In this document: positions 1 through 12,559 of the stretch, piece by piece
Layout: each line of letters begins with the position of its first letter
How positions within the stretch are numbered: position 1 is the first letter of the stretch
NCBI GenBank assembly: GCA_024138025.1
Contig: JAMXBD010002477.1
Coordinates: forward strand, 124,001 to 188,000
Length of the DNA stretch: 64,000 nucleotides
Source of the DNA: Combretum micranthum
Taxonomy: Eukaryota; Streptophyta; Magnoliopsida; Myrtales; Combretaceae
Reading direction: 5' to 3'
Notes under the pieces: generated by a model
Database searches by the model: none
What the model was told of the DNA's origin: nothing
What the model saw: only the letters and a program-made list of their open reading frames with translations
Position numbers and translations under genes: made by a program

Positions 1-328
1 TATTGCAATTGAATTGATATAAATCTGCAAGAATTTATCCCATAACTAAAGCAATAATTATGAAAGGCAGTGTAGTGGTATGTTCTATTGTTAAAGCAAT
101 AGTTATAAAAGCTAATCCAATGGTTTGTAACATTAAAAAGCAATGGATTTTATTAATTAGGCAACACTTTTTTATCAACAACATGCAACAGTTTCAAAAA
201 ATATTGTGACTATTTGACAAAATTTGAATCAATGTAATGATTACTCTTACTATGAATTATTTTGGAGTTTGGTAATAAAAAACCTATGAACATTAAATTG
301 TATATATAATAACACCCATAATCATATA
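1..328. other. Intergenic repeat-like DNA with GCAAT-type motifs
   Basis: No gene is visible. Short motifs of the kind GCAATRGTT and AGCAATGG recur in both orientations between about 45 and 160, and similar motifs return at about 11,285-11,490. Such subterminal clusters are common in plant CACTA elements, but no CACTA terminus is visible here, so this is only a hint of a decayed element. Confidence 0.3.
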
Positions 329-3080
329 TGTCACGCCTCAAAGGGTACCAAAAACGTGACAGTCCACCACACGATATTTAAACTCAAGTATGACAACCTT
401 AGTCATCTCATAAGTTTACATACAGGGTGTAAGGTGTACTTGCACAACTTTTAGGATCACACTTTGAATCGAATAGTCTTAAGAAGGCATATAATAGCAT
501 TAAGAATAGAAATCATAACAAGGTAAATAAGTTAAGTCTTTACAGAAGTCAAGGGGGCATACCCCGCCAAAATAATAACAGAAGTCTATCCGTCTAAAAC
601 CATTACAAAACGTTAGGGTTTATGTTAAAGAGATTTTCCTAGAAGTCCACGCCTTTAGCTAGGTCCCGACTTCTTCAAAAGTTCCTTCATCCAAAAGATA
701 ACCCTGTGAAAAGTGTTCTCTTGGAACAACAAAAAATAGGAACACCACAACAAAACTATCTAGGTGTAAGCTAACAGGCTTAGTGAGATTCATTTCTAAA
801 TATTTAATACTCAACAACAGTATATAACAAGCAAGTTATTAGCAGCCATATGAAATGCATAAGCAAATAATCATACAAGCATATGAATTTCCGGGAGCCA
901 TATGTGAATGGATTTACTCTCTTCATTCGGGGTTAGGATGGTCCATAAGACATGCAACCATAAATTCCAATTTTGAGTGGGGTGGTCCATAGGTCATGCA
1001 ACCATCATCTCGATCTCTTTCTCTTAGTTATACAATCGCTGTTGTTTTATTGTTGTAGTTTTATATGCCTACTCCACATCCGTTAACTTAAGCGATCTCA
1101 CATCCTTAATGTTAACATAAGCCCCTCACCTTCCGCTAAATACTTTTGTCCCATCAAAAGGTATGTTAGCTAATACAATGTGATCACTACGTGATATGCA
1201 TGTACAATTTATTCAATAATCGTGGCATGTTAATTATGTAGATTTAATGCAATCATCGAGAATTTCAGACAATCCAAGTCTATACTAGCTCACACAATGA
1301 TATTTATAATTAAGTCTCATCTCGATATACTTATTATTCATTCAACCAAGATTAATCACAACTTATCATAGTTTTATCTTTTCTTAATTCTAATGCCACT
1401 ACAGATTACAAGCACATACATGAGCACAACTATTAAGAATTAACTCACTCGGCCATGGAGAGAAATCCACTAGTCGTAGTAGTCCTCGGGATGAATTCAT
1501 CCTCTAATTCACCTAATACAAGGAATACCCCAAATGATATTTCTTATATGGTTCTAATAACTTAACAATTCTAACTGCTAAATTCATCAATCCCGCATGA
1601 AATAAGGTCCTAACTTTAAATGACCATATCTAACTCATTTTAACTCGGAATTGAGCATATAATACCGATTCCTATCTACTTCGAAGATCTATCTATTCTA
1701 ATATTATTTTCAAGTTCAAAAAGGTCTAGGTCACGGAATAAGCTGATCAGTTCTGATCGGTTGAAGATTCCAATTCCGAAAAATAGTTTTGTGGATGTTC
1801 TGACGTTTCTAGCATATAGTTCAACTACCCATGCAAAATCGATGATTTCTTATCATGAATGATACGATATGAACTTGATGCATGCATGATTTTGACATTA
1901 TTTAGCAAAAGGAAAATTAAGAAACTTCTTATTTGTAAAACCCCATGACTATACACTTTCATGAAAACTAGTTTCCTAAATTTGACCATCTCATTTGTTT
2001 TAGAGTTGTTTCCTTAAGAAAATCAATTTATCCTTCTAAATTGAGTCTTCATTATACCTATTACCCAAGCCTTCATTTCTACATAAAAACTTGCATTTTA
2101 CACTTTGCAAATATGTTTTGAAATAGGTTCATCCAAAAATCCGAATTTCTTGAAATAAATTTTGAATGATTCTTTTGGGAAAAACTTGTTTAGTGCATTA
2201 AAACTTAAGACTTTAAAATACCTATTACTTAAGGACTCCATTTAATACATAAAACTCCATTTTGAGCTTAGAGGATAGGTTTCTTATGACCTACATTCAA
2301 AATTACGAATTTCATATGTTGAGTACTAACTCAAAATTTTTCCATCTAAATTCCACTTCTTGTTTTATGCATTAATCTCATCAAAACTCATTTCAACTAA
2401 TAAAAACACTACTTAATGATACCTATTACCTATACCCTTCATTTTTCACATAAAACATGAGTTTTAAAATTGATAAAAGGGTTTTAAAATAGGGTCTTGA
2501 AATCATAAATAAATTTGTCTTTGAACATTTCAAACAAAAACTTTTCTTTTTCAAGTCCCTTGCTTTATTTACTTAAGGATCTACCAACTACCACATTTGT
2601 ATACCTAAAACAAAGCCTTCGAGTATTAATGCATGAAAACATAAATCATCCATAAGATCATAAATGTCAAGCATAGTATAAGCATCTAAAAGCTAGATCT
2701 ACTACTTATGAAAATTTTATGCTAGATCTCTACTTTACTCCACTTCTACATGCATAAACACGAAGATCTCCCAACAAAACTTAATCAAACACAAGATCTA
2801 CTCGTGTGATGGCTTGATATTCATGTAGTAACATTTTTTGTTCCTAGCAAGTGCTCATGGGACTTTGAGTGAAAACACTTATGAATAATCTTGCCATTAC
2901 AAGATTAATATAGTAAGGCTTAGGAATCATCACCTAAATCTTGAAATAGATGAGAATGGAGAAGAAAATGAAGCTTGTGTGTGTGTGGGAGTGGAGTGTC
3001 ATGCAAAGAGGGAAGAAAGAAGAGAAGTTTGAGAGCTTTGAAACAAATGAAATAAAATGAAGGAAGAGAAAATAAAAGGC

Positions 3081-3088
3081 TATTTATA
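3081..3088 (-). promoter_or_regulatory. TATA box inside the long LTR
   Basis: The minus strand reads TATAAATAGCC, a strong plant TATA consensus. It is followed downstream (lower coordinates) by a C/T-rich leader at about 2,930-3,060. It probably marks the U3 promoter of the retroelement rather than a host gene. Confidence 0.5.
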
Positions 3089-3142
3089 TTAGATAAATTA
3101 GGGTTTGTTTTCTTTATAAAAAGGAGATAAATAAAACAAATT

Positions 3143-3167
3143 GGGGGGGGGGGGGGGGGGGGGGGGG
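3143..3167 (+). repeat. Homopolymer tract of 25 G
   Basis: An uninterrupted run of 25 G sits just upstream of the minus-strand TATA box in the long LTR. On the other strand it would encode polyproline, which is not evidence of a gene. Tract length is likely to be unreliable in the assembly. Confidence 0.95.
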
Positions 3168-3890
3168 AATTAAATGCGCCGGCCACTAGATGAGAGAAGG
3201 GAGATATGTTATTTTATTTGAAATTGTAATTTATGTATTAAAATGTATAAGTAATAATTTAGTAAGACAAAAATTTCTTCGAAAAAAATTTAATGAGTAG
3301 TTGTAAGGTTGTAAGACTAGGGTATGGTTATGTGTAATAGGTTGTACTTGTGAATACAAATAAAAGTAGATAAGACATCTACTTTACCGGTAGTAAGAAA
3401 ATATGGGAAAAAAGCTATAACTGTAATTTTTATAATCCGAAAAATTATAAAACATATATTTTTGAAATCCTTATAAAATTTCGATTCTAAAGAGTGTTCC
3501 GGAATATTTTTTTGAGTTTCTAGTTCCGGGGCTCGCTTTTCCATAATGGAGCTAGGGAAAGCCCGAAATAGAAAATTTTTCGAAATCAAAACTTTGTATG
3601 GTTTGAAATATACTATAAAATAATAATCCACATCAAATTATTCTATAGAGGTTCTTTTATATAGAAATCGAAGAAAAGTCGAACCTAGGGTTCTTAGGTT
3701 GCTAGTACTAATCCTATTTAGGGTTTTGCTTTATGATTTACGGAGTTTACTCGGTTACTAAGAAAACTGGGGTTTACAATGAATAATATTTATAAATCTC
3801 ACAAGAACAAAATTTCCATATAATCAAGTAAGTAACTATCCTAAATTCTCCACCCTACAAATAAGTACCAATGTTCATAATTGTTAAATT

Positions 3891-4710
3891 TGTGTGTTCA
3901 ATGTAAATTTTGATGAGAAAATGAGCTTTACAATTAACCATTCAATTGTGATAAGTTACACTTAATTAGTCAAATATCTTGGATGAATAAAATGCTAGAA
4001 TATACATATGTGTGTGTTGCTTTTCTATAAAATGTGTAGTTAGGTTGGACCAGCAAGCCAATGCAAAATGGACTAACAAGCTAGGCAAGTCTAGTAAAGA
4101 ATAGCTTCAAGCACGACAAAGATTGGAAGTGTGAATGGCGCACTAGTAAGCCGGTGCACCAAAAACTAGTCGTTAGCAGTTTTTTAGTCCAACAGTTGTA
4201 GAAACTTTTAGGGAATTATAAAGGGCTGATTGAGCTTAGTTCTTGCATACAAAATCTTGTAAACACTTTCAAAGTTTTATTTGCAATTTGTATTATTGTG
4301 AAAGAGAGAGATAAGTATAATATCTTTTGTAATTACTATTAATTTGTAAAGGCATTATACTTTGTTAGTTAGGTGTTTTAAGTAAAGTCTTAAGTTGAGT
4401 TGATAGTATTTGAGATTGTAAAGACTCAACTTAAGTATTTATATTGTTGATCTGTTGAAGTCCTCTATTGAGGCAACTTATTTTGTGTTGAATAAAGTAG
4501 TGAAGTCCTCCAACGAGGGAGATAAGAGATTAGGGGGTGGATCGAATTTTATGTTGTATCACGGTCCAAACTTCCCTATCCCTATCTCTTTAATTATTAT
4601 TATTATTTATATTTTTTGTTGATCGTGATTTACAATTTATGTTTTTGAGAAGAAATTGAACTAAGCATAATTCACATTTCTTAGGTGTTATTTTTATTTT
4701 TATTTTTGCA
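3891..4710 (+). repeat. 5' LTR of the pol-less Copia element
   Basis: It begins TGTGTGTTCA and ends TTTTTGCA, two bases before the primer binding site. It aligns with 7226-8093 along its whole length. A (TG)n tract is expanded in the other copy. Confidence 0.75.
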
Positions 4711-4712
4711 AT

Positions 4713-4724
4713 TGGTATCAGAGC
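4713..4724 (+). other. Primer binding site, tRNA-iMet
   Basis: TGGTATCAGAGC lies two bases after the 5' LTR. It is complementary to the 3' end of initiator tRNA-Met, the usual primer of plant Copia elements, and it fixes the element as plus-strand. Confidence 0.9.
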
Positions 4725-4769
4725 TAGAACTCTAGGATAAGTGCTTAATCACATCTAGAGTATAAGATC

Positions 4770-6497
4770 ATGGCTAGTAACACCTTCGGTTTTAGGGAAG
4801 GACAAGCTATACATAAGCTACCTAACCTAACCATAACAAATTATGCATATTGGAAGTACATGAAAAGATTTTTTTAAAAGCACAATATTTATTTTTATGG
4901 AATGCAATAAAAAATGACCCTATAGTTATAGAAGAAAAAAAATGAATCTAATGATACAGAGGTCGAAAAAGAAAATGTACAATTAAATGAAATAGCAATG
5001 AATATATTATATTATGATTTAAATGAGAGTGATTTTAGTATAATATGCACTTATAGATCCACAAAAGAAATTTAGGAAAGTCTTGAAAATACCTATGAAG
5101 GATCTACAAGAGTAAAAGATACTAAAATTAGTCTTCTTTATGAAAGATTTGAAAAATTTAAAATGAAAGTTAATGAATCTATTGATAATATGCATGATAG
5201 ATTTGTAAATATTATAAATCAATTATCAATTCTTGGCAAGACATATACTTACTTGGACATAAACTCTAAAATTCTCAGATCCTTGCCAAAGGAGTGGGAG
5301 GCGAAAAGAACCACCATTGAAGAGGCACATAATTTGAGCCAACTATGAAAGGAAGAATTTCTTAAAACCCTCAAGACTCATGAAATGATAAAGAGACATA
5401 GAGATGAATCAATCAAGGGGGATATTGTACAAAAATTCTCTTGCACAAGCTAAAGTAAAGAGGAGGAAAGTAAGGAAGAAGATGATGAAGAGCTTGATAA
5501 ATTTATGAGGAAATTCACCATGTTCTTAAAGAAGAACAAGAAGATGAAGAAGAAAGGAAGATAGTGGCTTTAAAATCTAAGAGAAAAACCATTACTTACT
5601 TTAAGTGTAACAAACCAAAACATATTCAACAATGTTGTGCAAATAATAAGAAAGAAAGCAAAGGAGAAAAAAAGAAGACATTTAATGAGGACTCATCTGA
5701 TTCGGATGAAGATATTCGTCTAATGGCGTTAGATGATGAGATATGTGCTATTTTTTCACAAGTTCCTTATGATGAAAAATTTGAAATGTATGATAAAGTT
5801 TGTAGTAAATTGATTAAAATTGAGAAAAAGAATAGTATGCTTAAAACCTTAATGAAAAAAGTAGGAGAAGAGTTGGAAGAAATTGTGAATAAGCATAAGG
5901 AGGTAAAAATGGAAAATGAAAAGTTGCATGAAGAAATTAATTTTTTTTAAATTGAAAAATAATAAGATGAATAATAAATAAAAGAAGTTGAAAAGCAAAA
6001 ACGATGCACTGAGCAAGATCAATGAGAAATTTGAGAAATTGACAACCATAGATGATTTGCTTTATCTTAAAGTTAAAACTTTAAATGGTGATGATAATGT
6101 TATATGTGCTAGTAGTAGCAATGATTAAATTCTAAAAGAGCTAGTTGATATTAAAAATGAAAATGAAAGGTTGAAAAGTAGCTTATGTGATGCAAATGCT
6201 ACCATAACCAAATTCATCGAAGAAGAAAAGAATTTGACTACTCTCCTTGGAAATCAAAAGAATGATTTTAACAAGTTTGGAATTGATTATGATAGGAATA
6301 ATAGTTGTAAGAATAATAAGACTCGATTCGTAAGAGTTACTTATGGTACTTGTAACTATTATGGCAAGCTTGGCCATATTGTACATAATTGTGCAATAAA
6401 GAAAGTTATGCATTTGGGTCACCAAAGCAAGTTTGTATGGGTGTCAAGAAGGGAAATACTTGCTTTAATTAACCATAAAGAACCCAAGCAAAAATAA
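4770..6497 (+). pseudogene. Decayed Copia gag polyprotein
   Basis: The reading starts at ATGGCTAGTAAC (MASNTFGF), 46 bp after the primer binding site, and breaks early at in-frame stops. Recognisable pieces follow in order. There is an NYAYWKYMKRF segment typical of the UBN2/gag N-terminus, then DRFVNIINQL and ILRSLPKEWEAK at about 5,190-5,310, then a zinc-knuckle relic FKCNKPKHIQQCC at about 5,600. An acidic coiled-coil stretch comes next (about 5,690-5,940), and finally a second knuckle, CNYYGKLGHIVHNC (about 6,350), whose second Cys is replaced by Tyr. Several stops and frameshifts separate the pieces, so no nucleocapsid protein can be made. The long spacer and second knuckle resemble large-gag Copia lineages such as SIRE or Tork; the lineage is inferred. 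Confidence 0.75.
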
Positions 6498-7225
6498 GTA
6501 TAAAAAAGATCATTGTATTTTATAGGTACCCCACCCGACTGACTCCAAGGGCAAAAATAAGGTATAATCTTAACTTGCTTGAGCTAATGGTTTATGCCCT
6601 TGCCGTTTATGAGTTGATGTGCTGAATATGCAAATGCTTGATTCTTAGTTATTTTCATGCATGTTTTGAGCTAAAAATGACTAAAATATTGAGTTTCAAA
6701 TGCATAAAATTGGCTTTCATGTTTTTGGTGAATAAAAATGTTTAGACATGTTTAATATTGCTTTCTAAACTTTTTTGAATGATTGAAATAGCTTGAAAAG
6801 CATTTTAGAAAATTTTTGCACTCTTGAGAAACATATCATGCAATTTTTGACAAAAATATGCACAAATTTGTGATGTGCGATTTCATATAAGATTGCTTTG
6901 CTTAAACATGTTAAAAAATCCTTTTAGAACTTAGATGTTACTTGTCTTTTTCTCTTTCTATGGCGTGAAGTGTTTTTGCTTTTTTTGATGAGTCCAAAGG
7001 GAAAGAAATGTTGAATATACAATTAACATGCACGAATAGTGTATACTATGTTTTTTTGGCCATTAAGTTTAACTTGCAATTTCCATGAGTTAACCATTAA
7101 GTTTTTTGAACCTAGTTGAGAAAACTCTTTTAAAACTCGAATGCTTAATTGAGGAGAAGTGTTAATTTAAGGAGAAGTTAATTGTGCATGATTATTCTCA
7201 TAAAAAAGGGAAAGATTATTCAACT
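6498..7225 (+). other. Noncoding interior and polypurine tract before the 3' LTR
   Basis: After gag there is no trace of pol. The stretch is AT-rich, and near its end it contains AAAAAAGGGAAAGAT (about 7,202-7,216), a plausible polypurine tract placed just before the 3' LTR. Confidence 0.55.
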
Positions 7226-8093
7226 TGTGTATTCAACACAAATTTTGATGAGGAAATTAGCTACACAATTAACTATTTAATTATAATAAGTTACACTTAA
7301 TTAGTCAAATATCTTGGATGAACAAAATGCTAGAATATATGTGTGTGTGTGTGTGTGTTGTTTTCGGCACAATGTGCAAGTGGGTTGGATCGGTGAGCCG
7401 GTGTAAAATGGATTGGCAAGTCAGTGCAAATCTAGCAAAGAATAGCTTCAAGTGCGGCAACGACTGCGGACGCAAATGGCACATCGACTAGTCGTTAGCA
7501 GTTTTTTAATCCAACTGTTGGAGAAATTTTTTAGGAATAATGGCTAGACTTTTGGAGAATCTTATAAATAGATATTGTTGAAGAATTATAGAGGATTGAT
7601 TGAGCTTAGTTTTTGCATATAAAATCTTGTAAACACTCAAAGCTTTACTTGCGATTTATATTATTTTGAAAGAGACAGATAAGTATAATGCCCTTTGTTT
7701 TGTAATTGCTATCAATTTGTAAAGACATTATACTTAATTAATTGAGTGTTTAAGTAAAGACTTGAGTTAAGTTGATAGTGTTTGAGATTATAAAGGCTCA
7801 ACTTAAGCATGTTATTGTTGATGTGTTGAATTCCTCTACTAAGGCAATTTGTTTTATGTTGAATAAAGTGGTGAAAATTTTCATTGAGAGAGGCAATTAT
7901 TGTACACCATGGAGAATGGGGGTAAACTTAACTCTACGTCATATCATAGTGCAAACTTTCCTATCCCTATCTCTTTAATTACTATTGTTATGTATATTTG
8001 TTGTTCTGCATTATTTAGATTTTAAGTTTTTGAGAAGAAATTGAAACAATGCATAATTCACATTTCTTAGGTGTAACTCAATTTTTTTTTCCA
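7226..8093 (+). repeat. 3' LTR of the pol-less Copia element
   Basis: It begins TGTGTATTCA and aligns with 3891-4710. It carries an expanded (TG)n run at about 7,340-7,358. The right end, near TTTCCA, is approximate because the terminal T-rich stretch differs from the 5' copy. Confidence 0.7.
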
Positions 8094-9403
8094 ATAATTT
8101 CATCATATTTATAGTTACTCCAAAATCACCATCAATGTGATACATAGTTTGAACAAACTCCAAAATGAATAAAAAAGAAATTCAACGATTTTTTCTAATG
8201 TGCTATCTTGTGAAGATTTCGCTGAATCTAATTTGAACACCATATCTTTCAAGAATATCACCCTACAAAAGAAAATAAAAAATAACAATAAAATTAGTTA
8301 TGAATTGATTATATTTGTTACTAAAAAATTGACTAAGTATGTAATCATATAATTGAAATAAAAATAACCAATACTTCAAGCATCTCAAATGAATAAGTAG
8401 CAATTCCTTAATGTGATTTTGTTAATCCTTTTATTCTTAGGAAAATACTTTTGAGATAAAAAAATACACAAAGACACAATACAGTCTTTCTTTCAATTTC
8501 AACTAAAATTCACAACAATAAGCCTAAAAACAAACAAATTATCATTGTTGCTCCACAAATGCAACATTAGGCATCTCTCCCTTTATTTTCTTTAAAAGTA
8601 AAACAATATCATTAAAAAATCAACCTTGAAGTGTGAAACTTGCATGTTTTGGATAGCCTATACATACATTAATGACGGTAAGATAATTATAAAAGATTTA
8701 TTAAATTACAAAATTCATCTATAATCTATACAAAAAAAAAAACAAATGTTAGGGTAATAAGAAATCCCCCCCTTCTTCTTGAAACAATCGCATGTCCATC
8801 TTACCTCCAAAAGATTGCTTTCTTGAATAACATATATCTAAAGAGTTCAAGACCCATTATTGTTAAGCAAAATAGAGTTATAATGATTGCATAATCATAG
8901 GGGGAAATATATATTACATCTAGAAGTTCAAACAAAACAAAACTAGCCTTCGAATGAAAAATAAACAAAAGAAAAAAAATTATATGGAGAAAGAGAGACA
9001 ATTACAATTGGAATTGGATTGGAAGAAGACTAGGGTTTCAAGGGATAAAGAGAAAGAATGAGAATCATGCCATATTGGATGTAAAATACAAATATACATT
9101 AACTAAATTCTTTACCTTCTTCTCTAGACATAACACACACAAACTATATGGAGAAGACCTGGTCCATCTTACTCTTCCAATGTCTCCATGAATAAAAAAG
9201 TGACGAATTCATGAGAAAAAAAAAGGAAAAAATAATAATAAGTAATAAACTAGAGAGAGAATACATATCAGTGAATGCGAATAGAAATCAATGACTGAGA
9301 TTTCTTCTTCTTCTTCCTTGTTTAATAAGAGAGCTATGGGAATGTGGGGGTATGAAAGACTAAGGTTTTGGCAGAGCTTTATTTTTCTTTAGCACTTTTT
9401 TTT
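8094..9403. other. AT-rich intergenic DNA, no gene seen
   Basis: No long reading frame, splice-site pattern or transposon terminus could be supported here. Short poly-A and poly-T runs are the only features. Confidence 0.6.
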
Positions 9404-9778
9404 TTATTTCACTCATGGTGCTTGAATTTTTTTTTTATTTTAATAGATATATACCTAAAAAAATTTCATTACAAAAAAAATACATAAACTTTTTGAATCT
9501 TTCACCTATGGTATCTCTATACAGATTTCTTTCGTTTTTCCATCTAACTGTCGATGTGTTAAGCGCACTTGATTAAAATATTATTATGTCCATGTTGGCA
9601 TTTTTATTCTTTTATTATTTTACTTATCCTCTCTCACTCCCTCCTCTCTCTTTTCTCTTTCCTTTCCTATTACATTGTTTCCTCCTCCTCTTCTTCTTCA
9701 CCTTAAAGGTGTTCAAGATTAAAAGTTTTCAATGGTAAAAGAACTTTCCTAATCACCATAACAAACCCAGACACACTT

Positions 9779-10138
9779 TTGTTTTTTTCTAATCTTAAAT
9801 TGTTGTCATCATGGGTTGTAAGAAATTTTTTGTTCATTATGTGGGAAGGACTCAAAGTGCATGAAAGAACATACAATGGTTACTATGGTGTCTTTAAGAA
9901 AATGTCAAGAAGAAGGAAAAAACTTAGGGATGTCATCATACGCTATGAATTCCTTAAAGATGATGAGATTGATGGCTATGATGATTTTGTCATCATAAAT
10001 ATTTGCAACGATGCTTATGGTGACGATCTTTGGATTTGTGAGCTCATTAATTTCCTTAAAAAAAAAAAAAAAAAAAACCTTAACTTGATGAAGAAAAAGT
10101 TATTGGCATGTATGAATTTTTTTCTTCCTATTTTTTAG
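9779..10138 (+). CDS. Unrecognised 119-aa reading frame inside the Mutator-like element
   Basis: This open frame of 119 residues starts MFFSNLKLL. It has a basic patch (MSRRRKKLRDV, about residues 42-52) and an acidic segment rich in Asp (KDDEIDGYDDF), then DDLWICELINFL and a lysine run caused by a poly-A tract. No family was recognised with confidence. Its place between Mutator-type inverted repeats suggests a piece of a captured host gene rather than a functional gene. The poly-A run and the lack of visible splice structure argue against an intact protein. Confidence 0.25.
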   Translation: MFFSNLKLLSSWVVRNFLFIMWEGLKVHERTYNGYYGVFKKMSRRRKKLRDVIIRYEFLKDDEIDGYDDFVIINICNDAYGDDLWICELINFLKKKKKKNLNLMKKKLLACMNFFLPIF

Positions 10139-10439
10139 TTTTTCTTTTTTTTTTCGTTTTAGTTTAATTAGTGTTTTTGTTTTTCAATTGAAAAATGCAT
10201 AAACTATAACAATATAAATTATTTTTTTCCTTTCATTTCAAGTATTTTGTATTGTTATTTTAATTTTTTAAAATGGTTGTTAGGTCACTTATTTGATTTT
10301 TTTTTAAAATAAAAGAAAACAAAATATAATTTTATTTTTCTTAAATGAAAAAAATCTTTTTTTTTTCTTGAACAGTGTAATAAAACACATTGTTGTAATC
10401 CTCAGACAAGCTCTTTGAGGCATTGTTAAAAGGTTAATT

Positions 10440-10960
10440 GGAAGCAAACAATGGCTAGTTGTAGTGCAAGATTTAGGGTTGAAATTTATGCTTTGGAATC
10501 AATAAGAAGATGTTCTTCTTCCCATTCTTCTCCCTTTTCTTTCTCTCGCAGAAGCTAGGTTGCTTGGCTCAAAGATGACTCGTTGTTTTGGGTGTGGTGT
10601 GTTGGACGTAGGTATTGCGTGGGGGTTCGAAGTGTTTAGGATAAGTGGTGTGGCAATAGAGACGCTAAGAGGTAGTTAGGATGGTTATGGTGCTCTAAAT
10701 CTAGTAGTCGATGGTTGGTGTTGGAGTTTAGGTGGTTGTCGAAGGTGGTGTGTGTGGTTAGTGAAGATCGATGTTGGTGGTTGTAATTATGGTAAATGTA
10801 GGTTCGCACTGCTGTCATAATGGTAGGTTGTGAGGAGTGTTGATGTTGGTTTCAAATGGTGTTTTGGGTATGATGTTTTGTTGTGGTTATTAAGGTAGTT
10901 AGTAGGTAGTAAGAGAAGTTGGAGAGGAAGGGAATCCTGTTTAGATGAGTCCTTTCATCA
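10440..10960. other. GC-richer cargo block in the Mutator-like element
   Basis: The base composition changes sharply: many GGT/GTG triplets on the plus strand, few A-runs, and a CTTTCTCTCGCAG acceptor-like site near 10,540. No frame longer than about 60 codons is open, so coding is not supported. It is best read as captured genomic sequence. Confidence 0.35.
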
Positions 10961-11240
10961 TTGAAAATTTTTTAATCTGAATAGCTTTGAGGATGGGGAG
11001 GAGAGAGAGAGAGAGAGAGAGGAAAAATAAAAAATAAAAATAAAATGCCGACATGGATGGAAAAAATAATATTTTTAATTTCCACTTACCACATCAGCAA
11101 TTAGACAAAAAAATGGATGGAATTCGTCTAAAGTTATTGTAAGTGAAAGATTTAAAAATTTTGAATATTTTCTTATGATGATTTTTTTTAGGCATAAATC
11201 TGTTAAAATCTATAGCTTAGGTACCACAAAATGGAAGTAA

Positions 11241-12308
11241 CCCTTTCTTTTAATAGGTTTTTAAGAGATTTTTTTTTTCAAAGAATGGCATAGGTAATGG
11301 TATAAACCGTTGCATTTTACATAGATAAAGCAACATTTTGAAAACCCATTACTTCAAATGACTAAGGTAACAATTTTTTTATAAATTGTAATCTAAGACA
11401 AATACATAATATTATGGTTTTAAACTATTGCTTTAACCATTGCATTTAAATCCATGGTAGTATTTATCAAATCCTTGCTATGTATAGTGTTGCACAAGGT
11501 TCTTTATGTAGTATTGATGGCTATTCTTGATATTTTCATATAATATTTATTACATCATCCTAGGCTGTAAACATGATATAGTATATGGGACTTTACAAAC
11601 CTATAGTTACCCTTGTTTATACATTATAGATAGCATATATTTACATATAGTAGTTTAGTTATCAGTTATTATGACATATTATTTATATTAAAATACCCTT
11701 AAAAACAAATCAAAGTTAAATGTAGAAAGGTAAATTAGTCTTGGACCACTCCATAAATAAACTTCTCTAACCCTTAACTCAATTACTTTACAAAACCCTC
11801 AATGCTTTGAAGCATGAAAAAAGGTTCAATGAGTATGACACGACATGTGTCCGGGTAAGTAAACAAGTAGTGTAAATGATGCATAATTTTTATAAAATTG
11901 TCTATCACTTGTCATTCCATATGACTATCATACTCAATGAATCATTTCCCTTCAAGTACCACCTACATTTTCCATTCATCAACCTAAACTCAATAATGGT
12001 AAAATTCCAAAGAGAACTATCAAGTTCTCTCCTTCCAACTCCATAGGTGTTACTTTCTCTTTCTTATAATTGACGGTTTATGTTCATTAATCCTTAAGTT
12101 AATTCCTTTAGTTGTTTATTTATAAGGTAGATCAAATAATTCTCTTATTTGATTTTGTTATCACTTGTTACACATTAATTTAGTGATACTTTATCTAATC
12201 AAAACTTTTTTTTTTTCATAAGGGGCAACAATCATTGCAACGATAGATTAAGAAATGGGAAGGACAAAAGAGGTAAAAGTAGTTTTCATTAAATTACCTT
12301 TATGCATA
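11241..12308. other. AT-rich intergenic DNA
   Basis: No gene is supported. The part at about 11,285-11,490 has repeated GCAATGGTT/AACCRTTGC motifs similar to those at the left edge of the window, possibly a relic of a CACTA-type subterminal region. Confidence 0.45.
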
Positions 12309-12559
12309 ATATTAGATTGGGATAAAGGCACGAGAAGTGCCTATACTATCACGGTTTGGCAACTTGATGTCCAATTTTTTATTTTAAGCAAAAAAGTGCC
12401 CGTACTTTCAAAATTAAGGCATTTTAGATGCCCAAAGTGCCCAAATTTAAGTGTACGAAGGCATTAAAATTTCTTGATTTTGAATATACGGGCACTTTTT
12501 TGCCTAAATCAAACACTGGGAACCAAATTACCAAAATCCAAAAGTATAGGCACTATTTG

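Larger units (their letters stand above)
329..3818 (-). mobile_element. Probable solo LTR of a long-LTR Gypsy-type element
   Basis: The left end begins TGTCACGCC, a terminus frequent in plant Gypsy LTRs with long repeats, and it contains the inverted pair TGTCACG/CGTGACA within about 34 bp. No gag or pol coding is visible in 3.5 kb. On the minus strand a TATAAATA box at 3081-3088 is followed by a CT-rich leader, as expected for a U3/R junction. The right end is uncertain. TTTCCA at 3818 would give a TG start on the minus strand, and CATATA occurs at both edges, but there is no clean 5-bp duplication. A noncoding intergenic repeat is the alternative. Confidence 0.45.
3891..8093 (+). mobile_element. 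Copia-type LTR retroelement lacking pol
   Basis: Two direct repeats of about 0.82 and 0.87 kb (3891-4710 and 7226-8093) flank an interior with an initiator-Met primer binding site and a decayed gag. The interior then runs straight into a purine tract and the second LTR; protease, integrase, reverse transcriptase and RNase H are all missing. Both LTRs share TTTTGATGAG near the start, TTAGTCAAATATCTTGGATGA inside, and ACATTTCTTAGGTGT near the end. They differ by many substitutions and small indels, so the insertion is old. No exact target-site duplication is seen. The layout is that of a large internal deletion or a LARD-like derivative that depends on relatives. Confidence 0.8.
9404..11240. 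mobile_element. Mutator-like element with long inverted repeats (Pack-MULE candidate)
   Basis: The left arm (about 9,404-9,615) and the reverse complement of the right arm (about 11,030-11,240) align over roughly 200 bp. They share CCTAAAAAAA, AATCTTTCAC, a TCTAAYTGYYGATGTG-like stretch, AAAATATTATT and TCCATGTYGGCATTTT. Long inverted repeats of this size around about 1.4 kb are typical of Mutator-like elements. No MURA transposase is visible. The interior includes a 119-codon frame (9779-10138) and a GC-richer, GT/GGT-rich block (about 10,440-10,960) ending in (GA)n, unlike the AT-rich surroundings. This resembles captured gene sequence. The 9-bp target duplication could not be resolved because the ends lie in T-runs. 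Confidence 0.6.

Noticed and set aside
2920..3186. Minus-strand frame with a polyproline stretch
   Set aside because: The Pro run is only the translation of the G25 homopolymer and the rest is LTR leader sequence; no protein support.
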